Shown here one piece after another: positions 9,551 through 18,933 of a stretch of DNA of 64,000 nucleotides. Made by a program: the position numbers and the translations under genes. Position 1 is the stretch's first letter; every line of letters starts with the position of its first letter. Origin of the DNA: Chrysophaeum taylorii (lineage: Eukaryota; Sar; Pelagophyceae; Pelagomonadales; Pelagomonadaceae); the NCBI GenBank assembly GCA_029834535.1, contig JAQMWT010000581.1, forward strand, positions 1 to 64,000, in the 5' to 3' direction. The notes beneath the pieces are model-generated. The model saw only the letters and a list, made by a program, of their open reading frames with translations. It was not told the DNA's origin and did not search any database.

Positions 9551-12067
9551 TCAATCCTGTAAAGGATTATCGTCAGAGGCATGATGCATGCCGAGTAGAG
9601 AGCGAGAGGTGGAGAATTCAGCAGCAAGTGGCTTTGTAAAACCATCCGCCACATTTAGCTTGCCGGGAACATGATGGACTCGTATTTTCTGTAGCGAGAT
9701 GTACTCACGGATCTTAAACCATCTGGTCGACAGTGCCTTGGATCGAGAAGACCCATCTGGGTTATTAGAGATGTGAACAGCGGCAGCATTGTCAGACAAG
9801 AGAGGTAGGCTTCTGATGAAGCGCATATCTTCAGCAATTGGGTTGTCATTGTCATCGAAGTCAACAGGATCAGCGGTGTTCTCACCATTAGCATTGTTGA
9901 CGTAGAAGGTGGGGTTGACGACAAAGGAGAGTTCCAACAGCAGCTTGCGTAGCCAAACTGCTTCATCAGCACAAATACTGAGGGCAATCAACTCAGCTTC
10001 GTGAGTTGAGCAGGAGACTATCGGTTGAAGTTCGCTTTTCCAACCAATAAGGCAGTTGAAAAGATAGAGGACAAGCCCGGTGGTAGATTTCCTATCTTCC
10101 TGTGCTAAGGAAGGGGCGTTGTCAGCGTCAACCATGGCAACTAAGGGATCAAACTGTCCAGTAGATACATCCTGCGGTTGGTAGTCGACCACAGTGGATA
10201 GATCAATTCGATTAGCGGAGACAGTGCGAAGGTGAGCTTCAATAGCATTACCTTTAGGATGGAACCAGAGGCGAAGTGAGCGGTCTTCCGGCTTCTTGAG
10301 GTAGCGAAGCAAATGCTCTAGCATTTGGACGTGAACATACGTGGGTGCATGCATACCACGCGAACATGTGCCCAAAGCTTGCGAGAAGTCAGGTCTGCAG
10401 GCCACTTGCATGAACACCAGCTTGCCAAGGAGGGTGGCAAAGTGCGAATTGATGTACAACTCTGTTTCAGAGCTGGGAGTGCCATCTTTATACTTGAAGG
10501 ACGATGGCATAGGATATTTAAGCAGGGTCAGTTGCTGCAAGACAGGGTGATCAGCAAAGAGTTCATCCAGCTTGGCTTGCACATCCAGAGAAATGGAACC
10601 GTCAGATGTGCGACACACGCGCATACCTAGGAGGGTATGGACGGGTTCAAACTGCTCTACAGCATACCGTTTGTGGAGGGCATCCTGTAACTCAGTACGA
10701 AGAGGGTCGTCATTGGACACAATAACAATGTCGTCCACAGACAGACTGCATACGACGAACTTAGCATGTGCGGATACTCGAGCATATAGGCAAGAGTCCG
10801 AATGCAGGCGTTTGTAGCCAAGGCTACGGAAGAAGCCGTCTATATCTTTGTTCCAAAGAGATGGTGATTGCCGATGTCCATAAAGTGACTTCGGCAGTTT
10901 CGGTAGACGTCGGCCCTTGTACTTAGCGTCATCGGGGTCGATAAGCTTGATGCCGTCTGGTAACTGAACATAGACGTCGGCATCAATGTCAGACTGAACG
11001 AAGGCGTTCGGGACGTCTGCATGGTAGACATGCAATTGCTTGTATGCTGCAATAGGTAGTAGTACCCGGATTGCGGTCATTGTGGCCACGGGGCTGAAGG
11101 TGCCAAAGAAATCGGCGCCAAGCGATGCTAGGAAGCCACGTAGTACGAGGCGAGCCTTGTGCTTAACGTATTTGCCTGCAGAGTCTGTTTTAGTCTTCAG
11201 CACCATCTTGCTGTCAATAGGACGAGAGACACCGTCGGGTAAGGAAAGTTTGAAGCAGCCAAAGCGGATAATGTCGTGGAGTTCCTTGGCGATGGCCTTG
11301 AGGTAGGCGTGCCTGTTTTCAGGCGACATACCGTGGAGGCACTTGAGTTTATATTCGTCAATGGAAACGTCCGCGTCTTGGACCTTATATTCGTCGGGAC
11401 CAACAGTGGCTGGTGAATTATAGTTTAGCGACGTTGCGGTCGAGGCAGTGTGCGCAACTTCGGGATAAGCGGAAACAGCGTCAGTAGGAGTAGGAGAAGC
11501 AGATTCCAGTTGAATATGGATAGTAGGGTCGGCATGTAAGACCTGGGTGATATACTCTGTAGGGACCAGAAGGTATTCCTCCAAGTCAGACAGAGATGAA
11601 GAATTAGCGCCAAACTCGGATGAGTTGTGATCGATAAAGCTGGTCGGCGCCAGATACGTAAGTGCATACTGTAATGAAAAGATGCCAAAGGCAGCAGCGT
11701 GTTCAGTGAACGCAGATAAAACGGGCTGAGGAATGGGGCACGCAAGTGAACCATCAGCAGTTAAAAAGGCTGCAGCTGGGATGCTGGATGCGCACTTGGC
11801 GTGGGCGAAGTAACCATCGACGTGCGAGTAGCGGGCAAGTACGTCAGTGCGCAACGGGAGAAGAAGAAGAGCTAACAACGCATGTTCCCCCCCTGAGCAG
11901 AGAGCAGACCAGAGGATACCACCATTGAGATGAAGGGCGGAGAGGGCGGGAGACTCGAACGTAAGAAAGTGGTGGCGAAGATCCCAGCGGAAATCGGCGA
12001 GTTTGCCACCAGCGGCTTTGTAAGCACCAATAGTAGACGCTTGCAGCCGGGCTTGGATATTTTTCAT
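9551..12067 (-). CDS. Element A reverse transcriptase-RNase H (Copia type)
   Basis: This intact 838-codon frame starts at ATG 12067 and ends in TGA. The RT_Ty1/copia domain starts near KCLHGMSPENRHAYLKAIAKE and continues through KHKARLVLRGFLA, the FSPVATMTAIR block, DVPNAFVQSDID and SLYGHRQSPSLWN. The catalytic box is SVDDIV (10730-10741), where Ser replaces the usual Tyr of YVDD. RNase H follows with VDADNAPS...DRKSTTG, STHEAELIALS and a C-terminal HHVPGKLNVADGFTKP. The integrase frame upstream is in register with it, separated by a TAA at 12092-12094. B has no stop there, so this one may be a mutation. An SLNY motif sits just before the RT core (11421-11442). Confidence 0.92.
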   Translation of the reverse strand: MKNIQARLQASTIGAYKAAGGKLADFRWDLRHHFLTFESPALSALHLNGGILWSALCSGGEHALLALLLLPLRTDVLARYSHVDGYFAHAKCASSIPAAAFLTADGSLACPIPQPVLSAFTEHAAAFGIFSLQYALTYLAPTSFIDHNSSEFGANSSSLSDLEEYLLVPTEYITQVLHADPTIHIQLESASPTPTDAVSAYPEVAHTASTATSLNYNSPATVGPDEYKVQDADVSIDEYKLKCLHGMSPENRHAYLKAIAKELHDIIRFGCFKLSLPDGVSRPIDSKMVLKTKTDSAGKYVKHKARLVLRGFLASLGADFFGTFSPVATMTAIRVLLPIAAYKQLHVYHADVPNAFVQSDIDADVYVQLPDGIKLIDPDDAKYKGRRLPKLPKSLYGHRQSPSLWNKDIDGFFRSLGYKRLHSDSCLYARVSAHAKFVVCSLSVDDIVIVSNDDPLRTELQDALHKRYAVEQFEPVHTLLGMRVCRTSDGSISLDVQAKLDELFADHPVLQQLTLLKYPMPSSFKYKDGTPSSETELYINSHFATLLGKLVFMQVACRPDFSQALGTCSRGMHAPTYVHVQMLEHLLRYLKKPEDRSLRLWFHPKGNAIEAHLRTVSANRIDLSTVVDYQPQDVSTGQFDPLVAMVDADNAPSLAQEDRKSTTGLVLYLFNCLIGWKSELQPIVSCSTHEAELIALSICADEAVWLRKLLLELSFVVNPTFYVNNANGENTADPVDFDDNDNPIAEDMRFIRSLPLLSDNAAAVHISNNPDGSSRSKALSTRWFKIREYISLQKIRVHHVPGKLNVADGFTKPLAAEFSTSRSLLGMHHASDDNPLQD
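11421..11442 (-). repeat. SLNY motif, site before the RT core of A
   Basis: The site encodes STATSLNYNS. Aligned with element B, the SLNYN block is extra sequence just upstream of the conserved DEYK(V/I)Q segment. The codons ACC, TCG and AAC are shared with other sites. Confidence 0.7.
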
Positions 12068-12258
12068 AGAAGTTGCCTTGCGGGTGTTAGGTTATTTGGG
12101 ACCTGGGACAATAATGAGGTCATCTTGTGCAAAAAGGTCTTTGTAAGAAGGAAGCATAGCCGGCGGTGACATAGAGCCAGAATCGTTGGCGAGAGCGTCA
12201 GAAGAGGGAGAAGAAGCAGGAGCAGGGGACGAAGGAGGAGCGGAAGGAGGTGGGGAGT

Positions 12259-12296
12259 GCCCCCTCTGAGGATGAGGAGTCCGTGTCCCCCTCTGA
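12259..12296 (-). repeat. Paired CAGAGGGGG (Gln-Arg-Gly) tracts in the integrase/RT linker of A
   Basis: Two copies of CAGAGGGGG on the coding strand lie 26 bp apart in the low-complexity linker, both read as Gln-Arg-Gly. The same tract recurs at 24260 and 28528 in element B. Either a purine-rich priming-type signal or a protein junction motif would fit. Confidence 0.5.
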
Positions 12297-13594
12297 ATGA
12301 CATGGTCTTGGATAGCGGCGTGGGGTGTGAGCGAGAAAGGCGCGGGAGGAGCGTGAGGCGGAGGAGCAAGTTCAGGATCAGGAGTAGGATGCTGAAGCAT
12401 GTAGAGGAATTGCAGCTTGGACGAAACACGAATTTGTCCGTTTTCAGGGTTGAGGACGACGTCAGCGAGATGGTCGACGCGTGGGGAGACGAGCGGGTTT
12501 TGCGCGTTGGCGCAACAGAGATATAAGTATTTGCGGCGGCACGGTTCCCACTTGTGGTGTTCGTGGGGCTCCAATAAAAGGTAACATTCAGCGCCAAAAA
12601 TCTTGAGCATGTCATGTTGGGGAGTGTTGAGTTGGTTGTAGAGTAGCTGTTGCGGACTCAGGATAGCATGATGAATGCGCTCGAGCGTGGCGTTCGGGAG
12701 AAGGTTGTAGCTTTGAACGGTGTGTATCACCGCCCACGGAAACATGATGGCTGGTTCCACGATCTTGGCGCCACGATAGTGAGCATTAAGGAGAGAACGA
12801 AGGCGAGTTGAGGAGGCGGAGGCGATGAAACCGATGGCGGACTCAACTTCAAAGTTAAAGTGGTGCATGTACGGCGGGAAGGCGATGAGTTGAATGCCCT
12901 TATCGACGCGGTACGGGGAGGTAATGTGCTGGCTAAAGTAGGGCTTGAAGGCATCGGAGTAGAGGGTGCGCATGTGCACGTTGAGTTGTGTACGACAGAA
13001 GTCATACACAAAATCCAGAGCTTGAGTGAACTCCGTGGCGTTGGTGGTGCGTGTAAAGTACACCAAGAGAAATTTCGAAATGAGTTCCTTGAAGACGATG
13101 ATATGTGTGAAGCCTCCCCATTCGGATGGGATGGTCACATAGCCGCCGTCGCACGCCCAGACTTCGCCGGCTTTGTGAGTTTGCTCAAAAGAAGGCTTGG
13201 TCGCATTGAAATGCTTGTGCGGGTGGCGCTTGTTGTGTGCGATGCAGTCGGTGCATAAGTCGCGATATGGTATGTCAGAAGCAGAGAATCCAGGGCGAGC
13301 AAGTACGTTGGGGCCTTGGCAGCGACGTTGGCAGCGACGTTGTCGGGGCAGTGGTGCACCCGGTGGAGCGATTGGCACGTTCTTTGGCATTGAGATATTC
13401 GGTGGATCCGTGTGCGAGGACTTACGAGAATGGGATGAGCGGGAATATGACGTTTACGCCGAACATCGAACTTGAGTTCGGTGTCCAAGGCAGGGGGAGG
13501 CGGTGCGTCGTCATCCTGGTGCGCAGCAGGGTCACTTGGAGGTGCATCCTCATCATCACGAGTAGCGAGAGTATCTTCGTAGGACGAAGATATA

Positions 13595-13616
13595 TAGTTT
13601 AACGACATTTCGGTCA
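13595..13616 (-). repeat. SLNY motif, site at the MTase/integrase junction of A
   Basis: The site encodes LTEMSLNYISSS, followed by acidic and proline-rich linker sequence before the integrase core. Confidence 0.7.
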
Positions 13617-13730
13617 AGCAGTTGCTGGAAATAGACATCATAAAAGATTGTGCCAAAGACAAGGTATCTGTGCTGCACGTGGTGGAGGCTTGGTCAACGG
13701 TCATGAAATTGGATACATAGGATTTCTTCG

Positions 13731-15534
13731 TCACGGCAGCAGTATGTTGGAAGGTAGGGTCCAACATAAGGGATTTAATATCGGCAACGAGAGCGAAAGG
13801 TGCTTGTACAGAGTGCTGTACGTACCGGCAGGCAGAGCATTGCTGAGCATGTCACAGCAAAGGTCATGGCGTAGAGACAAGAGGGAAGATTCCTGTTGTT
13901 TGGTGTGGTTGTTAGCACGAATCAACTCCGGTCGAGTGGGGTAGCGTAATTTCCCGTTGCGAGGGTCGAGTAAAATAATATTGGCGTACCCTCGGACGGT
14001 GGGCAATGGAGCAAGCATGGAGTGGATTTTAGAGCCGAGTTTGCGGTCACTTCCACGAAGGTACCCTATATAGCGACTATGAGATAAGTGGTGATCTTCC
14101 AGAGCAAAATGAGAATCCTTGTAGTCGAAAGAGTTGTCGGTGGCCTTGTAGGTAAGGCAGCCAGGCATCACAAGAGAGCATCTGGACAAGAGCTTTTGTA
14201 TGGCGGTGCCATAGGTGGCAGCGGAGCCAACTTGAGGGAGGGCTTGGACTAACCACAAGTAACCCATAAACGCTCCCAAATATATGGGCCTGTCCCGGTC
14301 GCGGGGGATGTCGGAAGCAGTGAACGTATACATGCTTCCAAACGCGTCAATGGAGGCATGATGTTTGGTGGCGGCGTTCTCTATGGTGAGGTTGCCGTCA
14401 GAGTGGTGGCCACCAGTTAGGAAGTGGGAGTTGTGTGATGTTGATGAGGTTGTAAGTAGTAACCTGTGTGACGGTTGGTCAGTTTCGAAAACGGTTATGT
14501 AATAGGACACAGGAGTGGGTGAGTTAGTGTGTAATCTGGCAAACAAGTTATAGAGGATTGTAAAAACCTTGACGTGTATAGAATTGGTTGCATGAGGTAG
14601 CGGCTCCATGGAGGAGCGTTTAAAGCACACAGCTGATGATAAGTACTCTCGGATCGAACAGAGTGAGTACGTTGCTCGTGAGCCTGTTGTGAGCGAAGGC
14701 GCAACAGTAACATATGGAGGGATTCAAGGTCAGCCATAGAAAGCTGAACAGAACCTGTGCGAGAGTAAGGTGCAAACGTTTTAGGAACGGGAATATATGG
14801 AGGATCGGGGAATACCCGGATCCAGTCTTTGGACACGTTTTGGGTAACCAAAGGCGCTTGGGAATGGATTGTAGATCACCCACGATCTTTAGGAAGGGGC
14901 GTGGATGGAGGATAGGCCATGACAACAAGTTAATTGGTCCAGTAGAATACCTGCGTGCGATGCATATCCATCTTTCTCTAGATTGGTAGTCGCCACAGAG
15001 GTAGGTCGGGAGCCTATCAACAACATCGACACAGTAATCGAGTGTAGTATGGATGAGATTGGCCACAGTTATGTGGTCTTGATGACAGTACTTGTGCGGA
15101 GGCGTCATCTCAGCCAGTAGTACCAAGGGCTGGAGTAGCTTGATGACAGACAGCATGCTGTCGAAAAGAGAATCGTCCAGCAGGCTGTGTAAGTCTTCGG
15201 TCTTATGCTGCTTTAGTAGACTCCTGTTCGTGCAGGGAGTTTTAATCTCAATTATATCACAATAGAATTTGCGCCTTTCCTCTGGTGAAATTAGGTGAAG
15301 ATGGTTAATAAAGGCGGGGAGAGATTCAAATAATAATACAGTAGGGAAACGGTGGCGTAACATACGAACAAGCGTATCATCAGACTCAACAACAACTTTT
15401 ACATTGATATTTAAGCCTAAGTCATTAGTGGCTTGAGACAGGAACGCTGGAGTTGACAAACCAGAACAAAGTAACATGACAGAGGGTTTGCGGAGATTGG
15501 GCTCTTGTGAGAGAAACACTGGGCGTGAGAGTAT
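13731..15534 (-). pseudogene. Element A C5 cytosine DNA methyltransferase (two frameshifts)
   Basis: The frame that follows the protease (residue numbers from 15519) has motif I VMLLCSGLSTPAF (14-26), an acidic ESDD (45-48), and motif IV DIIEIKTPCTNRS with catalytic Cys96, where TPCT replaces the usual PPCQ. It goes on to motif VI AEMTPP (Glu137) and motif VIII GDYQSRERWICIARR (177-191). After a frameshift near 14860 the target-recognition region follows, and after another near 14620 come KLGSKIHS...PTVRGYANIILLDP (motif IX region) and motif X NALPAGTY (13821-13841). All residues used in C5 methylation chemistry (Cys, Glu, QxRxR) are kept, although the copy is broken. The family is confident; activity on CG or another site is unknown. 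Retrotransposon-borne DNMTs are known from dinoflagellates and charophytes. Confidence 0.85.
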
Positions 15535-17247
15535 TCAGGTTAATGGCGGTGTGTTTTGCAGAACAAACTTGTTCTGTTTCCGAAGATTGAGAACCAAAGG
15601 ACGAATCCACGGGCGATCTGGTAAAACTCTTTTGAGTAGGTAGTTGTAGTATGCCAGTAGATCCCTGTTTTCATGGTATCGCTTGAGCGGAAATGCGAGG
15701 GAACGAAGTTCGAGTTGCTTGTCGCGAGCGATGTTGTAGGTGAGACAAGGGAGAGCAGGTAAATTAGCTGCTATGTAGTGTATGGGAATACGTACATCTT
15801 TGTCTATGCGGCTCGTGACAGCGCTGAGCTTTGGCTCAGCTCGATCATTGAACACAGTGGTCAGGTTCGTCTGGTTCCACTCGAGCATGCTCAGGATAGC
15901 GAGATGTCGGTCGTGCACTGGCTGAAGACATAAAGCGAAGTCGATCTTAACATAGCCAACTTGTGGATGATCTGGTAGGGGAACAACGATGTTGCGCGTT
16001 AACATCATGTGTGAGGCACGTTGTTGTCCAGTGGCAGTTTGAATAACAATCGGCGCGTATTTGGAGTCCAGTGGAATAATATGATTTGGTATTGCAAAAT
16101 CGTAAGTGGACATCAATGAGATGGTAGCACAAGAGTCAAAATATAGAAAGGAACAATGTGGAGGGACACTGTTTACCTTCATGTAGTTGGTGAGGAAGGC
16201 GTTTTCCGAATGCGGGCAAGTAGTGGAGAGGCTGGCTGTGAAGAAGTTCTCCAGCAATAACAGATGAGTTGGAATGATAATCGGTTGAACAGGTGGTGAT
16301 GGTTCGTCAGCCTCATCAGCCATGCCGTGCTTCTCATCAAATGACGATAGCGAAGTATGATCGGCATCCCTTTTGGTTTCGGCTTGTGGTGGTTGGTTGA
16401 GGGCAGATTGGACCTGTGAAGATAGCGAGGACAGTAACGCTGGTGGTAAAGCCGAGATGGCGGAAGCAGTAAAGAAGTTAGGCACAATATTGGAGGGATT
16501 ACCCTGTGTGTCTGTAGTAGGAGGAGTTGCCTTTGGGGTGGGAGCAGTAGCAACAGTATGATGTTGTGGCTCCACGTAGTTTAACGACTTTTCGGTCGAG
16601 GATAGATGAACGTCTACATCATAAATGATGTCTTCTGCGAACATGAGTTGTTCGTTTAGACGAAGTAAGTTACAGTTGTCCTCAGTAGATGTCGTTGACA
16701 GAATGTCAGCTGATTGCAATAGAGTCTCAAATAACTTTTTGATATTCGGTTGTAGCTGAACCGTGGTATCATTATCTGTCACATGCTTCGTAAGTTCGCT
16801 ACACTGCTCTCGCAGTGTGTTTAAGGTGTGATTTGTTCGATCTAATAATTTCATGTTAGATCGAGAGGACCTGTCAAAAGTGCGGGGGTAAATTGGGCGA
16901 TCATGGGACTGTCCTGTAGTTTTCTTGGTGACATAAGAATCACCAGAACGATAATATGACAAATCGCTGCGAGAGAAAGGCTGGCGAGCATCATTAGAGT
17001 TGCGCAAGCGTCTAGCATTGAACGTGGAAGATGTACCAGGTTGGGACGCAGTAATGAAGGCGAGTGTGTTAGCAGTTTGAGTCAGACCTTTGTCTGCTAA
17101 ATCCAGCGTGTTTGTAAGTAGTAACTTTGGCTTTGGTTGGGATGATAAACCTTTGGAGAGATTTGACCCTCTCCGGGTACATGGTAGAGACTGCGTGCAG
17201 TCTTTGGCGTGTACAGACCATTCCGCTTGCCACATGCTAGTACACAA
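15535..17247 (-). CDS. Element A gag C-terminus and retropepsin
   Basis: A 570-codon frame ends in TGA at 15535-15537. Only the part left of 17154 belongs to A; the first ~31 codons come from B's LTR and are fortuitous. The gag part (LLTNTLDLADKGL..., then SNMKLLDRTNHTLNTL) aligns with the gag C-terminus of B. A linker with an SLNY motif follows (16577-16598). The protease contains FLYFDSCATISLM (16123-16137 for DSCAT), where Cys replaces the Gly of the normal D-S/T-G-A; B has DTCAS at the same place. No CCHC zinc knuckle is seen. The next frame (MTase) is in register across the single TGA. Confidence 0.75.
   Translation of the reverse strand: MCTSMWQAEWSVHAKDCTQSLPCTRRGSNLSKGLSSQPKPKLLLTNTLDLADKGLTQTANTLAFITASQPGTSSTFNARRLRNSNDARQPFSRSDLSYYRSGDSYVTKKTTGQSHDRPIYPRTFDRSSRSNMKLLDRTNHTLNTLREQCSELTKHVTDNDTTVQLQPNIKKLFETLLQSADILSTTSTEDNCNLLRLNEQLMFAEDIIYDVDVHLSSTEKSLNYVEPQHHTVATAPTPKATPPTTDTQGNPSNIVPNFFTASAISALPPALLSSLSSQVQSALNQPPQAETKRDADHTSLSSFDEKHGMADEADEPSPPVQPIIIPTHLLLLENFFTASLSTTCPHSENAFLTNYMKVNSVPPHCSFLYFDSCATISLMSTYDFAIPNHIIPLDSKYAPIVIQTATGQQRASHMMLTRNIVVPLPDHPQVGYVKIDFALCLQPVHDRHLAILSMLEWNQTNLTTVFNDRAEPKLSAVTSRIDKDVRIPIHYIAANLPALPCLTYNIARDKQLELRSLAFPLKRYHENRDLLAYYNYLLKRVLPDRPWIRPLVLNLRKQNKFVLQNTPPLT
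16577..16598 (-). repeat. SLNY motif, site at the gag/protease junction of A
   Basis: The site encodes STEKSLNYVEP, between the gag region and the protease, at the position where B has a DAEQRGTA linker instead. Confidence 0.7.
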
Positions 17248-17522
17248 GGTAGGGATTTAAGCCCTAACTCCTCAAGGACATTGGGTCCCATAGAAGCGTT
17301 TACATCGACAACGAGGAACGAAGCCCTCTGTTAATTAAACAGAAAACCCCGTACCTGACGGTACGCACCTGGAGGCCTCTGCTCCATGTTGGAAAAGAGC
17401 TTCAGACTGGGTTCTTCATAGTCATAAAAATATAATTGCGGGAGGGTAAGGAAGGAAGGACAGGAGAAACGAGGGAAAGCCGTATTACGGAGAGAAAACC
17501 CTCGTGTAGAGATAGGTGTGAA

Positions 17523-18888
17523 CACAGGGGTATATATAGCCCCGGACACTCGCATATACCAGGGCCGTCATTCCTACCCTCACCTTTTGGTTATGGGCCC
17601 TTAAAGCGCTCGAGGTGGTTCCCGCGTTCGAACCCGCCCCACCGCTGCGCCGTAAGGAGTGTAGTGTGTGAGTGCCTTCGAAGCAGTTGCCATCGCCAAC
17701 TGCTGGAGCCCCTTCGTCTAGCACACACACTAGACCCCCCTCATCTGGGCGCTTTCACTTACCAGGACCGGATGTTCATCTCCGACGCAGCTGTTCATCT
17801 TAAGCAGATGGCGTCGTCGTCTGCTGGGTCCCCATCGTCTCGCATACATGCTTGACTCGCCCCAGATGTTCACGTTTCACTATGATGGGGGAGCACAGGG
17901 GTGCATACATGCTTGACTCAAGCACAGGGGTGCATACATGCTTGACTCGCCCCAGATGTTCACGTTTCACTATGATGGGGAATATATACCCCTGGGTATA
18001 TATTCCCCATCACACCACCACCTGGGGTATATATTCCCCATCATAGTGAAACGTGAACATCTGGGGCGAGTCAAGCATGTATGCGAGACGATGGGGACCC
18101 AGCAAACGACGACACCATCTGCTTAAGATGAACAGCTGCGTCGGAGATGAACATCGGTCCTGGTAAGTGAAAGCGCCCAGATAGGGGAGTCTAGTGTGTG
18201 TGCTAGACGATGATGGGGCTCCAGCAGTTGGCGATGGCAACTGCTTCGAAGGCACTCACACACTCCTTATGGCGCAGCGGTGGGGCGGATTCGAACGCGC
18301 GAACCACCTCGAGCGCTTTAAGGGCCCATAACCAAAACGTGAGGGTAGGAATGCCGGTCCTGGTGTGTGCGAGTGCCCGGGGCTATATATATACCCCTGT
18401 GTGCCGGTCCTGGTGTGTGCGAGTGCCCGGGGCTATATATATACCCCTGTGTGCCGGTCCTGGTGTGTGCGAGTGCCCGGGTATATATACCCCTGTGTGG
18501 TAGCAGGTGTTCGTTTTGGTTATGGGCCCTTAAAGCGCTCGAGGTGGTTCGCGCGTTCGAATCCGCCCCACCGCTGCGCCGCAAGGAGTGTGTGTGTGAG
18601 TGCCTTCGAAGCAGTTGCCATCGCCAACTGCTGGAGCCCCATCGTCTAGCACACACACTAGACCCCCCTCATCTGGGCGCTTTCACTTACCAGGACCGGA
18701 TGTTCATCTCCGACGCAGATGTTCATCTTAAGCAGATGGCGTCGTCGTCTGCTGGGTCCCCACCGTCTCGCATACATGCTTGACTCGCCCCAGATGTTCA
18801 CGTTTCACTATGATGGGGAAGCACAGGGGTATATATAGCCCCGGGCACTCGCACACACCAGGACCGGCATTCCTACCCTCACCTTTTG
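17523..18888 (+). mobile_element. TRIM-like non-autonomous LTR element inserted in B's LTR
   Basis: The insert is bounded by a GTGAA duplication (17518-17522 and 18889-18893). It has two 67-bp direct terminal repeats (17523-17589 and 18822-18888), each with a TATATATA box. GGTTATGGGCCC, the internal initiator-tRNA-Met type PBS of copia elements, follows the first repeat (17589-17600). A purine tract GATGGGGAAG (18812-18821) precedes the second. There is no coding capacity. These are the defining parts of a terminal-repeat retrotransposon in miniature, except that the repeats begin CACAGG, not TG. The PBS is shared with element B, which could mobilise it; that is inference. Confidence 0.75.
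17600..18510. repeat. Long inverted repeat inside the TRIM-like element
   Basis: From about 17600 to 17985 the sequence runs forward and from about 18015 to 18500 it returns as its reverse complement, pivoting at about 18000 around short TATATTCCCCAT palindromes. The reverse arm includes inverted LTR sequence (about 18333-18500) with a ~50-bp LTR segment repeated three times. A further forward copy of the internal part follows (about 18514-18820). A GTTCGAACCC/GTTCGAATCC block resembling a pol III B box lies in each arm, but no complete tRNA fold is supported. Confidence 0.65.
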
Positions 18889-18933
18889 GTGAAATGTTCC
18901 GGTGTCGCACACATAATAGTGTAGCTCTCTGGA

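Larger units (their letters stand above)
12092..13767 (-). pseudogene. Element A integrase (Copia type, one frameshift)
   Basis: The core lies in a 432-codon frame from ATG 13390. It contains a C-x2-C remnant of the zinc-binding domain (LCTDC, residues 46-49), catalytic Asp81 in WACDGGYV, Asp146 in LYSDAF, and a Glu at 181 or 183 in NFEVES, which is a DDE rve core. The C-terminal part has PHEHHKWEPCRRKYLYL and NPENGQIRVSSKL, similar to the copia GKG-type tail, then a Pro/Ser-rich linker. The amino-terminal ~125 codons are in another frame (13391-13767) and overlap the MTase end. An SLNY motif is in this N-terminal part. The tail linker contains two QRG (CAGAGGGGG) motifs at 12260-12268 and 12286-12295. 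Confidence 0.8.
7462..17153 (-). mobile_element. Copia-type retrotransposon A with a cytosine methyltransferase (5'-truncated)
   Basis: On the minus strand this block reads gag-protease, C5 cytosine methyltransferase, integrase, RT-RNase H and a 3' accessory ORF. The same order is seen in element B. A lacks the first roughly 350 gag codons present in B, and stops exactly where B's left LTR begins (17153/17154). No LTR, PBS or PPT of its own was found, and the 3' side runs into gypsy-like sequence at about 7.4 kb. Frameshifts occur in MTase, integrase and the 3' ORF, so A cannot be autonomous as it stands. The RT-RNase H frame is intact over 838 codons. Confidence 0.8.
17154..18933 (-). repeat. 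Element B 3' LTR (left copy), interrupted by a TRIM
   Basis: The sequence from TGGAGAGATTTGACCCTC (17154) to the end of the LTR matches 31058-31465, apart from the 1,366-bp insertion at 17523-18888 and its 5-bp duplication. The coding-strand end is CA, as expected; the coding-strand start reads TCCAGAG, not canonical TG. The left boundary cuts element A's gag. Confidence 0.85.

Noticed and set aside
17154-17247. First ~31 codons of the A gag-protease ORF as genuine gag
   Set aside because: These bases belong to element B's LTR (identical in 31058-31151), so the open frame is a chance fusion.
17600-18600. tRNA gene(s) in the TRIM interior suggested by GTTCGAACCC/GTTCGAATCC
   Set aside because: The T-arm stem does not pair and no acceptor or anticodon arm can be drawn; at most a B-box-like remnant.
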